The notes below the pieces were generated by a model that saw only the letters and a list, made by a program, of their open reading frames with translations, was not told the origin of the DNA and did no database searches. From Niallia endozanthoxylica (GTDB lineage Bacteria; Bacillota; Bacilli; Bacillales; Cytobacillaceae): DNA of 64,000 bases. Where the stretch lies: NCBI RefSeq assembly GCF_008710145.1, contig NZ_VYKL01000015.1, forward strand, positions 620,001 through 684,000, written 5' to 3'. Shown piece after piece: positions 46,743 through 54,300 of the stretch. Each line of letters begins with the position of its first letter. Position 1 is the stretch's first letter. Both the position numbers and the translations under genes were made by a program.

Positions 46743-47202
46743 ATAATCGCCCCGCTCCTAATTGAAAGGTAACTTTATAGCGTTTATTATCATCGACCAA
46801 AAAATAAAATGTTCCAAATCGATTAGTTCTGCCATTCGTCGCTAAGTTAAAATCCATATAGACATTTCCAACAGCCGGAAATGTCCCTTTTTCTATTCTA
46901 ATAGACTTAGGAATTTCACGAACAATAACAGGTTTATACGTCGTCGTCCATTCTTTTACTTCATATCGGTTCTCTTTAAGATAAATCTTTACGTTCAGTT
47001 GTTTTTGTTGTGAAATGGCATACTGCTGGGAATAGAGCATATCCGCTTTAAATTGGGAAAAGAAGCGTTCCTTTTCATATAATAAATATTGGGGACTTAC
47101 AAGAATGGAAGAAATAAAAGAAATCAGAAGAACTATACTTAATACCAATAGCATTTCGATTAAGGTAAAACCTGATTGGTTACTCCTCTGTAGATTTTTC
47201 AA
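46726..47202 (-). CDS. comGD: Competence protein ComGD
   Basis: 158-aa type II pseudopilin with a clear class III signal SGFTLIEMLLVLSIVLLISF (about 10-29). The soluble domain follows. The start is TTG at 47202, within the end of comGC (23-bp overlap). Processed by ComC peptidase in B. subtilis and needed for the competence pseudopilus. Confidence 0.9.
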   Translation of the reverse strand: MKNLQRSNQSGFTLIEMLLVLSIVLLISFISSILVSPQYLLYEKERFFSQFKADMLYSQQYAISQQKQLNVKIYLKENRYEVKEWTTTYKPVIVREIPKSIRIEKGTFPAVGNVYMDFNLATNGRTNRFGTFYFLVDDNKRYKVTFQLGAGRLYVVEE

Positions 47203-47491
47203 GAGACACTACACCTTCTGCTGAAATAGCTACCTTTTTTCCTTGTGGGCATTGATTATCTTCAATATAATCATCATCAATCAGCTGCTGAACAGTAGGA
47301 AAGGCATGATTCTCCATTTTATAGGATTGCACCTGCCCTTCAACCATTTTTAAGTAAGCTTCACAACCCTTTTCATTAATAGTTGAATTATTTTTTGTCA
47401 CATTTGGTACGGTAATCATAAGTAAAATCGAGATAACTAAGAGAACAATCATCATTTCAATTAATGTAAAACCTTTCTGACTTTTCAACAT
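47180..47491 (-). CDS. comGC: Major competence pseudopilin ComGC
   Basis: 103-aa major pseudopilin of the DNA-uptake pilus. Prepilin motif QKGFTLIEMMIVLLVISILL lies at residues 5-24, followed by the conserved VPNVTKNNSTINEKGCEAYL with the cysteine that forms the intramolecular disulfide together with the one in NQCPQGKKV. Ribosome binding site GGGGA upstream of the ATG. It follows comGB by 28 bp. Confidence 0.95.
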   Translation of the reverse strand: MLKSQKGFTLIEMMIVLLVISILLMITVPNVTKNNSTINEKGCEAYLKMVEGQVQSYKMENHAFPTVQQLIDDDYIEDNQCPQGKKVAISAEGVVSLEKSTEE

Positions 47492-47518
47492 TGGATAGAT
47501 TCCCCTTTCAAAATTTGC

Positions 47519-48550
47519 TTACATTCCATTCATTAAATGAAACATGGGTAATAAAACAGCTAAGTACATAGAAACAATTAACACGCCTATCAGACCGTAT
47601 AAAATAGGTTGAACCCTTCTAATCAAACTATCCACTTTTTCCTCCAAGCTGCTCATACATCGGTCGGCAAAAAATAGCAATTCCTGAGCAAGCTTCCCAT
47701 TATCCTGTCCATGCTTTACGACCAAGGCCAATTCCCGTTCAAAGAACGGATAGTTCCTGAGTATATCCTCGAGTTTTTCCCCTGTCATTAATAACCTCTT
47801 CATTTCTATTCCAAGCTGCCTATAAAAAGGTTGATTTTCATTTTGTTCAAACGTTGTAAGAGATTCGTTAACAGAAAGCCCCCCTTCCAACAAAAAGCCT
47901 AATTGAATAGAAAAATAGTGGGTATAAAAAAGTCTAAAAAGACTGGCTGCCATGGGGATTCTCATCATTTTCTTTTTCTGCTCAATCGAAGTAAGTTTTT
48001 TGAAAGACAAAAAATAATATAGTAGAGAGAAGATGAACAGGAGGAGAAAAAGAAGGACAAGAATGGGAAAAGCCTCACCAGCAATATAAACGAATTTTGT
48101 AAAAAAGTTCGCTTGTAATTTCATGGAAGTAAATAATGAAGAAAATTGTGGCAGCAAATATTTTTGCACAAAGAAAAATAACATGATTGTCGTTAACGCA
48201 AGAAAAAGTGGGTAAGACATTAGTTTTTTTAATCTAGAAAAGTCTTTTACACGTTTCTGCAGCATTTTACTTCCTTCAAGAAATGCCGTTGCTAAACTGC
48301 CATGCTGTTCAGCAAAATAAATATAGCCAATCACATCTTTATTAAATGCTAGTTTTTGAAGAACCAAATAAAATGGATACCCCTCCTTTAAGCTGAAAAG
48401 ACATTCCTTCATTTGTGCGTTTCGATTTTTCGGCAAATGATAGGTGATGGAATCTAATGCTTCTGCAAGCGGATAACCTCTTATTAATAGTTCTCCTATC
48501 ATTTTTAAAAAACTTGCCTGCTCCTCAAGAGACCATTTACTCCTTTTCAT
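47519..48550 (-). CDS. comGB: Competence pilus platform protein ComGB
   Basis: GspF/PilC-type polytopic membrane protein (343 aa) that anchors pseudopilus assembly. Three membrane regions are visible (about 110-130, 155-180 and 313-337). Family segments include KEGYPFYLVLQKLAF, FAEQHGSLATAFLEG and VKHGQDNGKLAQELLFFADR. It overlaps comGA by 14 bp. Confidence 0.93.
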   Translation of the reverse strand: MKRSKWSLEEQASFLKMIGELLIRGYPLAEALDSITYHLPKNRNAQMKECLFSLKEGYPFYLVLQKLAFNKDVIGYIYFAEQHGSLATAFLEGSKMLQKRVKDFSRLKKLMSYPLFLALTTIMLFFFVQKYLLPQFSSLFTSMKLQANFFTKFVYIAGEAFPILVLLFLLLFIFSLLYYFLSFKKLTSIEQKKKMMRIPMAASLFRLFYTHYFSIQLGFLLEGGLSVNESLTTFEQNENQPFYRQLGIEMKRLLMTGEKLEDILRNYPFFERELALVVKHGQDNGKLAQELLFFADRCMSSLEEKVDSLIRRVQPILYGLIGVLIVSMYLAVLLPMFHLMNGM

Positions 48551-49607
48551 TTATAAACACCCATCTGTCAAATTCACTTTCCTTAATATATCCTAATGCA
48601 ATTCCTTTTCGAATTTCTTCCCGTAATGTTTTATAATGAAACTTATTTTGTTCACCACGTGCCTCCCCCAAGGCAGAGGTTAGATTTCTTCCAGATAAAA
48701 GTTCGAATACGCTGGCTCTTTTCGGGCGTTCATGACCAAAACAAGCCGGAGAGCAATGTTCTTTGCAAATGGGACATGTTAATTCCACCAATCTTTGTGC
48801 TGTAATAGCAACCAGCGTTTGCTCAATCTCCTGCCAGCTTACGCCAAATTCAATGAGTCTGTAGATAGCTCCTTTAGAATCCCGAGTATGCATGGTAGTC
48901 AAAACTAAGTGTCCCGTAAGCGCAGCCCTGACAGCAATTTTTGCCGTTTCGGCATCACGAATCTCTCCAACCATAATAATATCCGGATCATGCCTTAATA
49001 TCGCTTTTAATCCAGTTGTATATGTGACACCGGCTTTTTCATTCACCTGAACCTGCAGGACTAAATCATTTTCTTTTTCAATGGGATCTTCTAATGTAAT
49101 GACATTTCGATTATAGTGATGTGAGGTTTCATTTAATAAGGCATATAAAGTGGAGGTTTTTCCTGATCCAGTCGGCCCGGTCAGAATAATAAGACCATGG
49201 GAATGCTTTAATAAAGCTAATAATTTTCTCGTCATATTTGGAAAGAGTGAAATTTGAAAAAAAGGCATATTTTCTTGCTGGGGGAGAATTCGAATGACCA
49301 AGCTTTCATTTTGACTAGCTGGGAGAGTTGACAAGCGCAGACCTATCATTTGTCCATCCACTCTAAAAGAACAGGCACCGCTTTGGGGTCGTCTTCTTTC
49401 GCCAATATCCATAGATGCTGTAAATTTAAAATGGGAAATTAATCGGTCACATTCTTCTTTGGGAAGCTCGATTTTTGGAACTAATTTGTTTGAGATTCTC
49501 AGTTGTACAAGGGTATCATTTCTTCGGGGAATAATGTGGACATCTGTTGCATGACTTTTAACAGCTTCAGTAATAATTCTGTCAGCCAGTTTTTCGATTG
49601 AACTCAA
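48537..49607 (-). CDS. comGA: Competence pilus ATPase ComGA
   Basis: PilB/GspE-type traffic ATPase (356 aa) that powers pseudopilus assembly. Walker A LTGPTGSGKTSTLYAL (about 145-160), Asp box TLEDPIEKENDL, Walker B RHDPDIIMVGEIRDAETA (about 205-222), His box LTTMHTRDSKGAI and a Cys cluster CPICKEHCSPAC. The start is TTG at 49607, about 9 bases after AAAGGTGG; this gives the B. subtilis length of 356. An ATG at 49628 precedes that site and is rejected. Confidence 0.95.
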   Translation of the reverse strand: MSSIEKLADRIITEAVKSHATDVHIIPRRNDTLVQLRISNKLVPKIELPKEECDRLISHFKFTASMDIGERRRPQSGACSFRVDGQMIGLRLSTLPASQNESLVIRILPQQENMPFFQISLFPNMTRKLLALLKHSHGLIILTGPTGSGKTSTLYALLNETSHHYNRNVITLEDPIEKENDLVLQVQVNEKAGVTYTTGLKAILRHDPDIIMVGEIRDAETAKIAVRAALTGHLVLTTMHTRDSKGAIYRLIEFGVSWQEIEQTLVAITAQRLVELTCPICKEHCSPACFGHERPKRASVFELLSGRNLTSALGEARGEQNKFHYKTLREEIRKGIALGYIKESEFDRWVFINEKE

Positions 49608-49918
49608 TGGCTGTACACCACCTTTCATTTTTCTACTTGATTAGATTCGTCTCCTTTTAATAATCTCCTGCATATCAAAAAGATTATTACATAAAAACTT
49701 TCGTGTTATCACAAATTATTCATAATTTGATTAATAACTCTCTGTTTGATGATAGATCTATCTGTATTTATCTATAAATGTTTCTTTTAGTTCCCTCTTT
49801 AAATACAAATACTAACATTTGTAATTTGTGAACATTTTATAAACTTATAGTGAATATAGTGTTAACCTATTTCTAACAGTATTATAATAGAATAAAGTAT
49901 AGTATGAGGTGAGCTTCT
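49608..49918. promoter_or_regulatory. Divergent region comGA - HTH regulator
   Basis: 310 bp, AT-rich. On the + strand TATAAT (49883-49888) lies 30 bp before the regulator start; TTAACC 15 bases upstream is a weak -35. On the minus side I searched for ComK boxes (AAAA-N5-TTTT pairs) and found only degenerate ones. No ORF or structured RNA seen. Confidence 0.35.
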
Positions 49919-50620
49919 TTGGAACAAACACTGAAAATAACAAATGTATTATCCGATCCAACTCGTTATTATATTTATCAATATATCACGAACAGACATC
50001 AAGAAGTAACAGTCCAGGAAATAGCTGATCAGTTTGATATTCATCCAAATGTTGCCAGACTGCACTTAACCAAGTTGGAAGATGTCAACATGCTTGTCTC
50101 TGAAACAAAGAAAACCGGTAAAGGCGGAAGACCAAGCAGACTTTATCGACTATCAAGCGATGTGATTCAACTTCATTTCCCCTATCGTGATTATCAACTT
50201 TTATCTAAAATTACACTGGAAACAATGGCATCACTAGGAGAAGCTGGACAAAAGGCACTATATGAAACCGGGAAACGGTTTGGCCTGGAATTAGTAGAAC
50301 AGGAATTAGCAAAGAATATGCAAAGTATTGATCATCTATCCTTTGATCAAAAACTGAATATGATTCGAAATGCCGCTTCATTGGCTGGATTATCTCCAGA
50401 TTTTCAACCAAGTGAGGATAAAACAAAAATATATTTTAAAATCTTCAATTGTCCGTTTAAGGAAGTAGCACAAGAACATATGGAAAATGTTTGCAACATG
50501 CATGCACAATTTTTAAAAGGGATGTTTGAAGCTTTATTTGCAGAAATTGAATTAGTGGAGGGAGATAATTTACTTGCTGGCTGTGAGGCTTGCACGTATA
50601 GTGCAAACATCAAGAATTAA
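49919..50620 (+). CDS. HTH (ArsR/COG2345-like) transcriptional regulator with Cys-rich C terminus
   Basis: 233-aa regulator. N-terminal winged helix (about 1-85): VLSDPTRYYIYQYI, VQEIADQFDIHPNVARLHLTKLEDVNMLV and the wing GKGGRPSRLYRLS. The C-terminal half has spaced cysteines in FNCPFKEVA, ENVCNMHAQFLKGMFEALF and AGCEACTYSAN, an arrangement like that of SufR-type iron-sulfur-binding repressors, so it may sense metal, iron-sulfur or redox state (inference). The TTG start has GAGGTGAG about 7 bases upstream. It is alone in its unit. I do not recognise a specific named orthologue. Confidence 0.85.
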   Translation: MEQTLKITNVLSDPTRYYIYQYITNRHQEVTVQEIADQFDIHPNVARLHLTKLEDVNMLVSETKKTGKGGRPSRLYRLSSDVIQLHFPYRDYQLLSKITLETMASLGEAGQKALYETGKRFGLELVEQELAKNMQSIDHLSFDQKLNMIRNAASLAGLSPDFQPSEDKTKIYFKIFNCPFKEVAQEHMENVCNMHAQFLKGMFEALFAEIELVEGDNLLAGCEACTYSANIKN

Positions 50621-50640
50621 ATATCTTTCAGAATAGATGA

Positions 50641-50677
50641 TAGAGGCAATCATACGAAAATTGCCTCTATTTTCTTA
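50641..50677 (+). terminator. Terminator of the HTH regulator gene
   Basis: TAGAGGCAAT and ATTGCCTCTA form a 10-bp stem followed by TTTTCTT, 20 bp after the stop. Confidence 0.85.
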
Positions 50678-50777
50678 ACCCATGCAGCCCTATCCTTTCA
50701 ATAATATGTAATCTTCCACTTTTTTAAAGAAAGTTCAGAAAAGTTTTACTTCTAATCTTTTTAAATATAAAGAGTTA

Positions 50778-50806
50778 TTTACTTTTTCAGAATACTTCAT
50801 TATAAT
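50778..50806 (+). promoter_or_regulatory. Sigma-A promoter of yqgY
   Basis: TTTACT (50778-50783), exactly 17 bases, and TATAAT (50801-50806), 37 bp upstream of the yqgY start. Confidence 0.7.
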
Positions 50807-50842
50807 AGTGATGAAACTCACAGTGCAAAGGGAGGGATACAG

Positions 50843-51088
50843 TTGGAACGAATGTATCGAGTATTGGGATTTTGGACGGGCATTTTTGCAGTTATGTTTT
50901 ATTTAGGAGATATGTATACTACGTCCTTAATATTCTTCGGTCAAACAGGGTTCTTTCTGCTTCTCAGCTATTTAAAACTTACTGAACGTATGTACATTTA
51001 CATTTTTGGGGCTTATTTAACAGTATTTTTCGTCGGTTTTACATACTGGACAACTTTTATGATGATACCAGGTGCGGGCGGACATTAA
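50843..51088 (+). CDS. yqgY: DUF2626 membrane protein YqgY
   Basis: 81-aa membrane protein of unknown function (MERMYRVLGFWTGIFAVMF). Three hydrophobic segments (about 8-25, 29-44 and 50-73), ending GAGGH. It matches B. subtilis YqgY in length and sequence. TTG start with GGGAGGG about 7 bases upstream, own promoter and terminator. Confidence 0.9.
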   Translation: MERMYRVLGFWTGIFAVMFYLGDMYTTSLIFFGQTGFFLLLSYLKLTERMYIYIFGAYLTVFFVGFTYWTTFMMIPGAGGH

Positions 51089-51100
51089 TAAGTTCTAAAT

Positions 51101-51135
51101 AAAAAAGCGACCAATTGGATCGCTTTTTTATTTTG
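51101..51135 (+). terminator. Terminator of yqgY
   Basis: AAAAAAGCGACC, short loop and GATCGCTTTTTTATTTT: a hairpin with a good T-tract 13 bp after the stop. Confidence 0.87.
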
Positions 51136-51160
51136 TAACCGTTTCAACTATTGCTGCACA

Positions 51161-51311
51161 TTACAAACCGACTACGCTTTTAATTGTATCTAGCTCCGTC
51201 GGATAGGGTCTCGAGGTCTTAAGCTGAGACATTGAGAAGGTTACAGAACAACCTTCTCCCTGCCCCAGCTTAAGCTTGTCGCCCCTTACAAACCGACTAC
51301 GCTTTTAATTG
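51161..51311. repeat. Structured repeat, family D, copy 2, flanked by a 26-bp direct duplication
   Basis: The core (51187..51285) is TCTAGCTCC...TCTCGAGGTCTTAAG...CTTAAGCTTGTCGCCCC, matching the reverse complement of the copy at 45069. It folds with an outer stem CTTAAGCTG/CAGCTTAAG and inner GAGAAGGTT/AACCTTCTC. A perfect 26-bp direct repeat flanks it (51161-51186 and 51286-51311, starting TTACAAACCG and ending CTTTTAATTG). The right copy contains the last codons and stop of the midA-like gene. Confidence 0.78.
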
Positions 51312-52355
51312 CACCAATACTTGAAAAGACGGGCTCATTCCAGAAGGCATAATGAGACTTCGGATGGCGCGGTTTCGTTTATTTACTTCTGAAAATGGAT
51401 TGGGATCCTGATGGTTTTCAAGTTGATCTAATATCCCAATGGAAAGAAGAAATTCATCTTGACGTTTTTTTTCAACCGTATGAATTCCATACTTATTTCC
51501 CATATTCACAAGAGCGTCCCAATGAATATGGCTGGTAATATCCATTTCACCCGGATGTTCTAACACATTCCTAATAAGCTCGTGCCGGTAATAGCCCCTT
51601 AGGCTTCCATCCTTTCTTATAGGTTCCTGCCATTCTTCATTTGAATAACCATAATCAATAGTTACAATCATCCCTTTAGACAGTGCCTTCTCCATCTTCA
51701 AAAAAACATCTTCCATATAGAGCGGAATTTCTATTCGATGCCCTTCAGGAATGACTACCTTATGCTCCTTTAAGAAAGAAGTAATTTTGTGATTAGATAG
51801 AAGACAAAGGGTTTCAACCAGTTCTCCATTTTCAACAGTCACCATTACTTCATATAAATGGCCTTGCTGCATTGTAACTACATGTACTGGCAGCGCATCA
51901 AATAATTCATTTGAAAAAATCAGGCCGTTATCATTCTTTAATTCAGTTAAATCCTCAATATACTGAACGTACCATTCTTCTTCAAATTTTTCTTTTTGCA
52001 GTTTAATATGATATGGGCTTTTTTCTATGATCGTATAGGTAAGCTTAGGATTATCTAAAGCATACCATTCACTTAAAAATGCATGAGCAAACCGGCCATT
52101 TCCTGCACCTATTTCACAAAAATGGGGAGAAACTTTTTGTTCCTTTACTAAATCTGCAAACCATTTGGCAAAGGTTTTACCCATCACATTAGAAATATTA
52201 CTTGATGTAATAAAATCGCCGCTACGACCAATTTTTTCTCGCTCTTTCATATAATAGCCAAAACGAGGATGATACAGCACAAGATCCATGTATTCGTCGT
52301 ATGATATCATTTTCAATGGTTTTTTGTTTATATATTCTATAAGGTATTTTTTCAT
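51297..52355 (-). CDS. SAM-dependent methyltransferase, MidA/NDUFAF7 family
   Basis: 352-aa class I SAM methyltransferase of the MidA/DUF185 type. In mitochondria the relative NDUFAF7 methylates an arginine of complex I; the bacterial substrate is unknown. Motifs: YHPRFGYYMKEREKIGRSGDFITSSNIS (in parts YYMKEREKIGRSGDFITSS, about 33-52), the SAM site FCEIGAGNGRFAHAFL (about 84-99), and IIFSNELFDALPVHVV-like SNELFDALPVHVV. The ATG at 52355 has GTGGAG. Its last codons are duplicated on the far side of repeat D2. A 9-bp inverted repeat lies in its promoter region. Confidence 0.88.
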   Translation of the reverse strand: MKKYLIEYINKKPLKMISYDEYMDLVLYHPRFGYYMKEREKIGRSGDFITSSNISNVMGKTFAKWFADLVKEQKVSPHFCEIGAGNGRFAHAFLSEWYALDNPKLTYTIIEKSPYHIKLQKEKFEEEWYVQYIEDLTELKNDNGLIFSNELFDALPVHVVTMQQGHLYEVMVTVENGELVETLCLLSNHKITSFLKEHKVVIPEGHRIEIPLYMEDVFLKMEKALSKGMIVTIDYGYSNEEWQEPIRKDGSLRGYYRHELIRNVLEHPGEMDITSHIHWDALVNMGNKYGIHTVEKKRQDEFLLSIGILDQLENHQDPNPFSEVNKRNRAIRSLIMPSGMSPSFQVLVQLKA

Positions 52356-52374
52356 ATTAGCTCCACTTTTCATA

Positions 52375-52400
52375 TTTAACACTATTGACAAAGTGTTAAA
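52375..52400. promoter_or_regulatory. Operator-like inverted repeat upstream of the midA-like gene
   Basis: TTTAACACT (52375-52383) and AGTGTTAAA (52392-52400) form a perfect 9-bp inverted repeat with an 8-base spacer, 20 bp before the start codon and just downstream of a minus-strand TATAAT-like block (about 52404-52409). It looks like a repressor site; the regulator is unknown. Confidence 0.5.
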
Positions 52401-52472
52401 CTTATTATATTGTTTATATCAAGTAGTAGTTTAACAATAACCTCCCATTACTAGAATTCGAATATCCCCCAG

Positions 52473-52508
52473 AAAAACCCTTCTCAAACGAGAAGGGTTT
52501 TTCTTTTT
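52473..52508. terminator. Strong terminator between yqgX and the midA-like gene
   Basis: AAAAACCCTTCTC, AAAC loop, GAGAAGGGTTTTT: a 13-bp perfect stem with T-runs on both strands. Confidence 0.9.
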
Positions 52509-52701
52509 TATCAAATTCGCTCGTCAAATTTGCGTCTGGATTTTTATCGAGCTCGCTCGATAAATTGCCCTTAAAAAATCGCAAGACTCGCTGAAGGCTT
52601 AACTTCATTCAGCTGGTGTTTAGCCCCCGCTGAATCAGAGTGCTTTATTGTATTCATCCCTTAACCTTAAAAGTGAAGGATTTCTGCTGAATGAAGTTAA
52701 A
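52509..52701. repeat. Structured repeat, family A, copy 3
   Basis: Full-length copy (193 bp) with terminal repeats TTAACTTCATTCAGC (52599-52613) and GCTGAATGAAGTTAA (52686-52700), an internal CGCTGAATC that could pair alternatively with the left end, and a left arm with ATCGAGCTCGCTCGAT. It lies between the yqgX stop, which is inside the right terminal repeat, and the strong terminator at 52473, so it is transcribed as 3' untranslated RNA. Confidence 0.78.
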
Positions 52702-53311
52702 ATCCGTTTAGAAAAGGATTTGAATCAATCTCTTTTCCAATGGTTGTAATGGGTCCATGTCCAGGAAGGACAGTCGTATCTTCAGGAAGTGTTAAGATTT
52801 TTTCACGCAGACTATTCATCAAATCTTGGTGATTACATCCAGGTAAATCCGTACGCCCGATACTTCCATTAAATAGTGCATCCCCAACCAGTACTAGCCC
52901 TGCATCCTTAAAATACAGTGAAACGCTTCCTGGTGAATGACCCGGAGTTTCAAAAAGCTGAAAAGTGAAGCTTCCTAGCGTTAGTTCCTGCTCTCCGCTG
53001 AAAGTAAAATCAGGATCTCTGGCAATTACCTGTCCCAAATTTAAGGATGGTGATGATAACCATTCTTTTTCATTAACATGAACATAGGCTGGTATGTTAT
53101 ATTCATCCCTTATACTATCGACAGCTCCAATATGATCATAATGGGCATGTGTCAGGACGATAGCAGTTGGCTGTAAATTTCGTTCACGTAGAACGCCAAT
53201 CAGCTTTTCACCCTCATTTCCAGGGTCAACAATGAGACATGTTGAATCTTCCTTCATCAACACGTAACAATTTGTCTGAATTGGCCCAAGCGGCATTTGT
53301 ATCCATTCCAT
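52697..53311 (-). CDS. yqgX: MBL-fold metallohydrolase YqgX (glyoxalase II-like)
   Basis: 204-aa metallo-beta-lactamase-fold hydrolase. Metal motif LTHAHYDHIG (about 56-65), ETPGHSPGSVSLY, LVGDALFNGSIGRTDLPG and TVLPGHGP provide all the expected metal ligands. Probably a hydroxyacylglutathione hydrolase-like thioesterase; in Bacillus the physiological thiol would be bacillithiol (inference). The ATG at 53311 has GGGGGA; reading upstream enters repeat A4. The gene is bracketed by two directly repeated family A copies. Confidence 0.9.
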   Translation of the reverse strand: MEWIQMPLGPIQTNCYVLMKEDSTCLIVDPGNEGEKLIGVLRERNLQPTAIVLTHAHYDHIGAVDSIRDEYNIPAYVHVNEKEWLSSPSLNLGQVIARDPDFTFSGEQELTLGSFTFQLFETPGHSPGSVSLYFKDAGLVLVGDALFNGSIGRTDLPGCNHQDLMNSLREKILTLPEDTTVLPGHGPITTIGKEIDSNPFLNGF

Positions 53312-53327
53312 AAGATGATTTCCCCCT

Positions 53328-53521
53328 ATATCAAATTCGCCCCGTCGAATTTGCGCCCGAATTTTTATCGAGCTCACTCGATAAAAATTCGTGGCATCCG
53401 CCGGAGCCTTAACTTCATTCAGCATAAGTTTGAACCTTCACTGAATCGAAGAGCTTTTTACATCCATCCCTTAACATTAGAAGTGGAGCACTTCTGCTGA
53501 ATGAAGTTAAAACATTCAAAG
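53328..53521. repeat. Structured repeat, family A, copy 4
   Basis: 194 bp with terminal repeats TTAACTTCATTCAGC (53409-53423) and GCTGAATGAAGTTAA (53496-53510) and left arm TTTTTATCGAGCTCACTCG. It ends next to the yqgX ribosome binding site and is in the same orientation as copy 3, 819 bp away. Confidence 0.78.
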
Positions 53522-53736
53522 TTATTTTACACTATAAAAGAAATAAAAACTAATTATTTGGCAATATTATTGATATACTATTGCGAAAAGTCTCTTATTT
53601 CACCTCGACAAACATTCAGAAAAATTATAAAATATTAGAAGTAAGTTTGCATTTGTATTACATATTATACTAATACAAGAAAGCGCTTATTTTTCAAATG
53701 CATATGAACTATACATCGAACAAGGGGGATTATGTA

Positions 53737-53910
53737 ATGGGCACTGTCATTATTTTTGCATTAGTTTCAATATTAGCTGCTGTTGGTTCCGTTAGTTCAC
53801 TAAAAAACAAAAACCTTCTTGGTGTACTATTCGCAGTTGGAAGCTTTGCAATATTTGGATGGTTTGCAATCATGACTTTTATTAACAGCGGTTTTCCTGC
53901 GACCCATTAA
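53737..53910 (+). CDS. yqgW: DUF2759 membrane protein YqgW
   Basis: 57-aa protein with two membrane segments (about 2-20 and 28-49): MGTVIIFALVSILAAVGSV and NLLGVLFAVGSFAIFGW. Matches B. subtilis YqgW in position between yqgX and yqgV. ATG at 53737 with AGGGGG 9 bases upstream; ATGs at 53698 and 53704 have no site. Function unknown. Confidence 0.87.
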   Translation: MGTVIIFALVSILAAVGSVSSLKNKNLLGVLFAVGSFAIFGWFAIMTFINSGFPATH

Positions 53911-53961
53911 AAATGGGAAAATAAAAAGCACCATAGGTGCTTTTTATTTTCCCATTTTTAA
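53907..53961. terminator. Perfect bidirectional terminator containing both stop codons
   Basis: About 25 bp of perfect palindrome (AATGGGAAAATAAAAAGCACC and its complement) between convergent yqgW and yqgV. The stop codon of each gene lies inside it. Confidence 0.93.
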
Positions 53962-54272
53962 TCTTTAAGCAGACTGTTTACCTTCTCCACTTTATCCTCC
54001 ATGTTTCGCTCTATATCACGGCGATCATCTATGCGGATATTGGTACACACTCGGACAAGACCTTTCTCAAAAGGAACTTCATGCATCGCCTGAATGACTT
54101 CAAACAAAAGTGATAATTCACCTTCAATAATCGTATTCATAGGCGTTAATTGATAACGAATGCTGCCTGTTTCTTCGTATTTCTTTAATACTTTATGTAT
54201 ATCTGCCACGTAAGCACTAACGCTTGCTGTTTTTGTCCCTACCGGAATTACTGTTACATCTACTATTGCCAT
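53958..54272 (-). CDS. yqgV: MTH1187/YkoF-like thiamine-binding protein YqgV
   Basis: 104-aa protein of the MTH1187 (DUF77) family: AIVDVTVIPVGTKTASVSAYVADIHKVL then YQLTPMNTIIEGE. The fold is a ferredoxin-like dimer; the family is reported to bind thiamine or related ligands. Its exact role in Bacillus is unclear. Starts 28 bp after yqgU. Confidence 0.88.
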   Translation of the reverse strand: MAIVDVTVIPVGTKTASVSAYVADIHKVLKKYEETGSIRYQLTPMNTIIEGELSLLFEVIQAMHEVPFEKGLVRVCTNIRIDDRRDIERNMEDKVEKVNSLLKD

Positions 54273-54300
54273 GATAATCCCCCATCCTTTGTTTCTGAAT

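Noticed and set aside
49629..49800. ComK boxes upstream of comGA
   Set aside because: Only degenerate A/T runs were seen; no properly spaced AAAA-N5-TTTT pair, although ComK control is expected.
9174..53521. The dispersed repeats as CRISPR
   Set aside because: Copies are 130-220 bp, scattered over tens of kb, with no regular spacers and no cas genes.
53677..53692. Catabolite-response (cre) site upstream of yqgW
   Set aside because: GAAAGCGCTTAT resembles the cre core but the flanks fit poorly and there is no supporting context.
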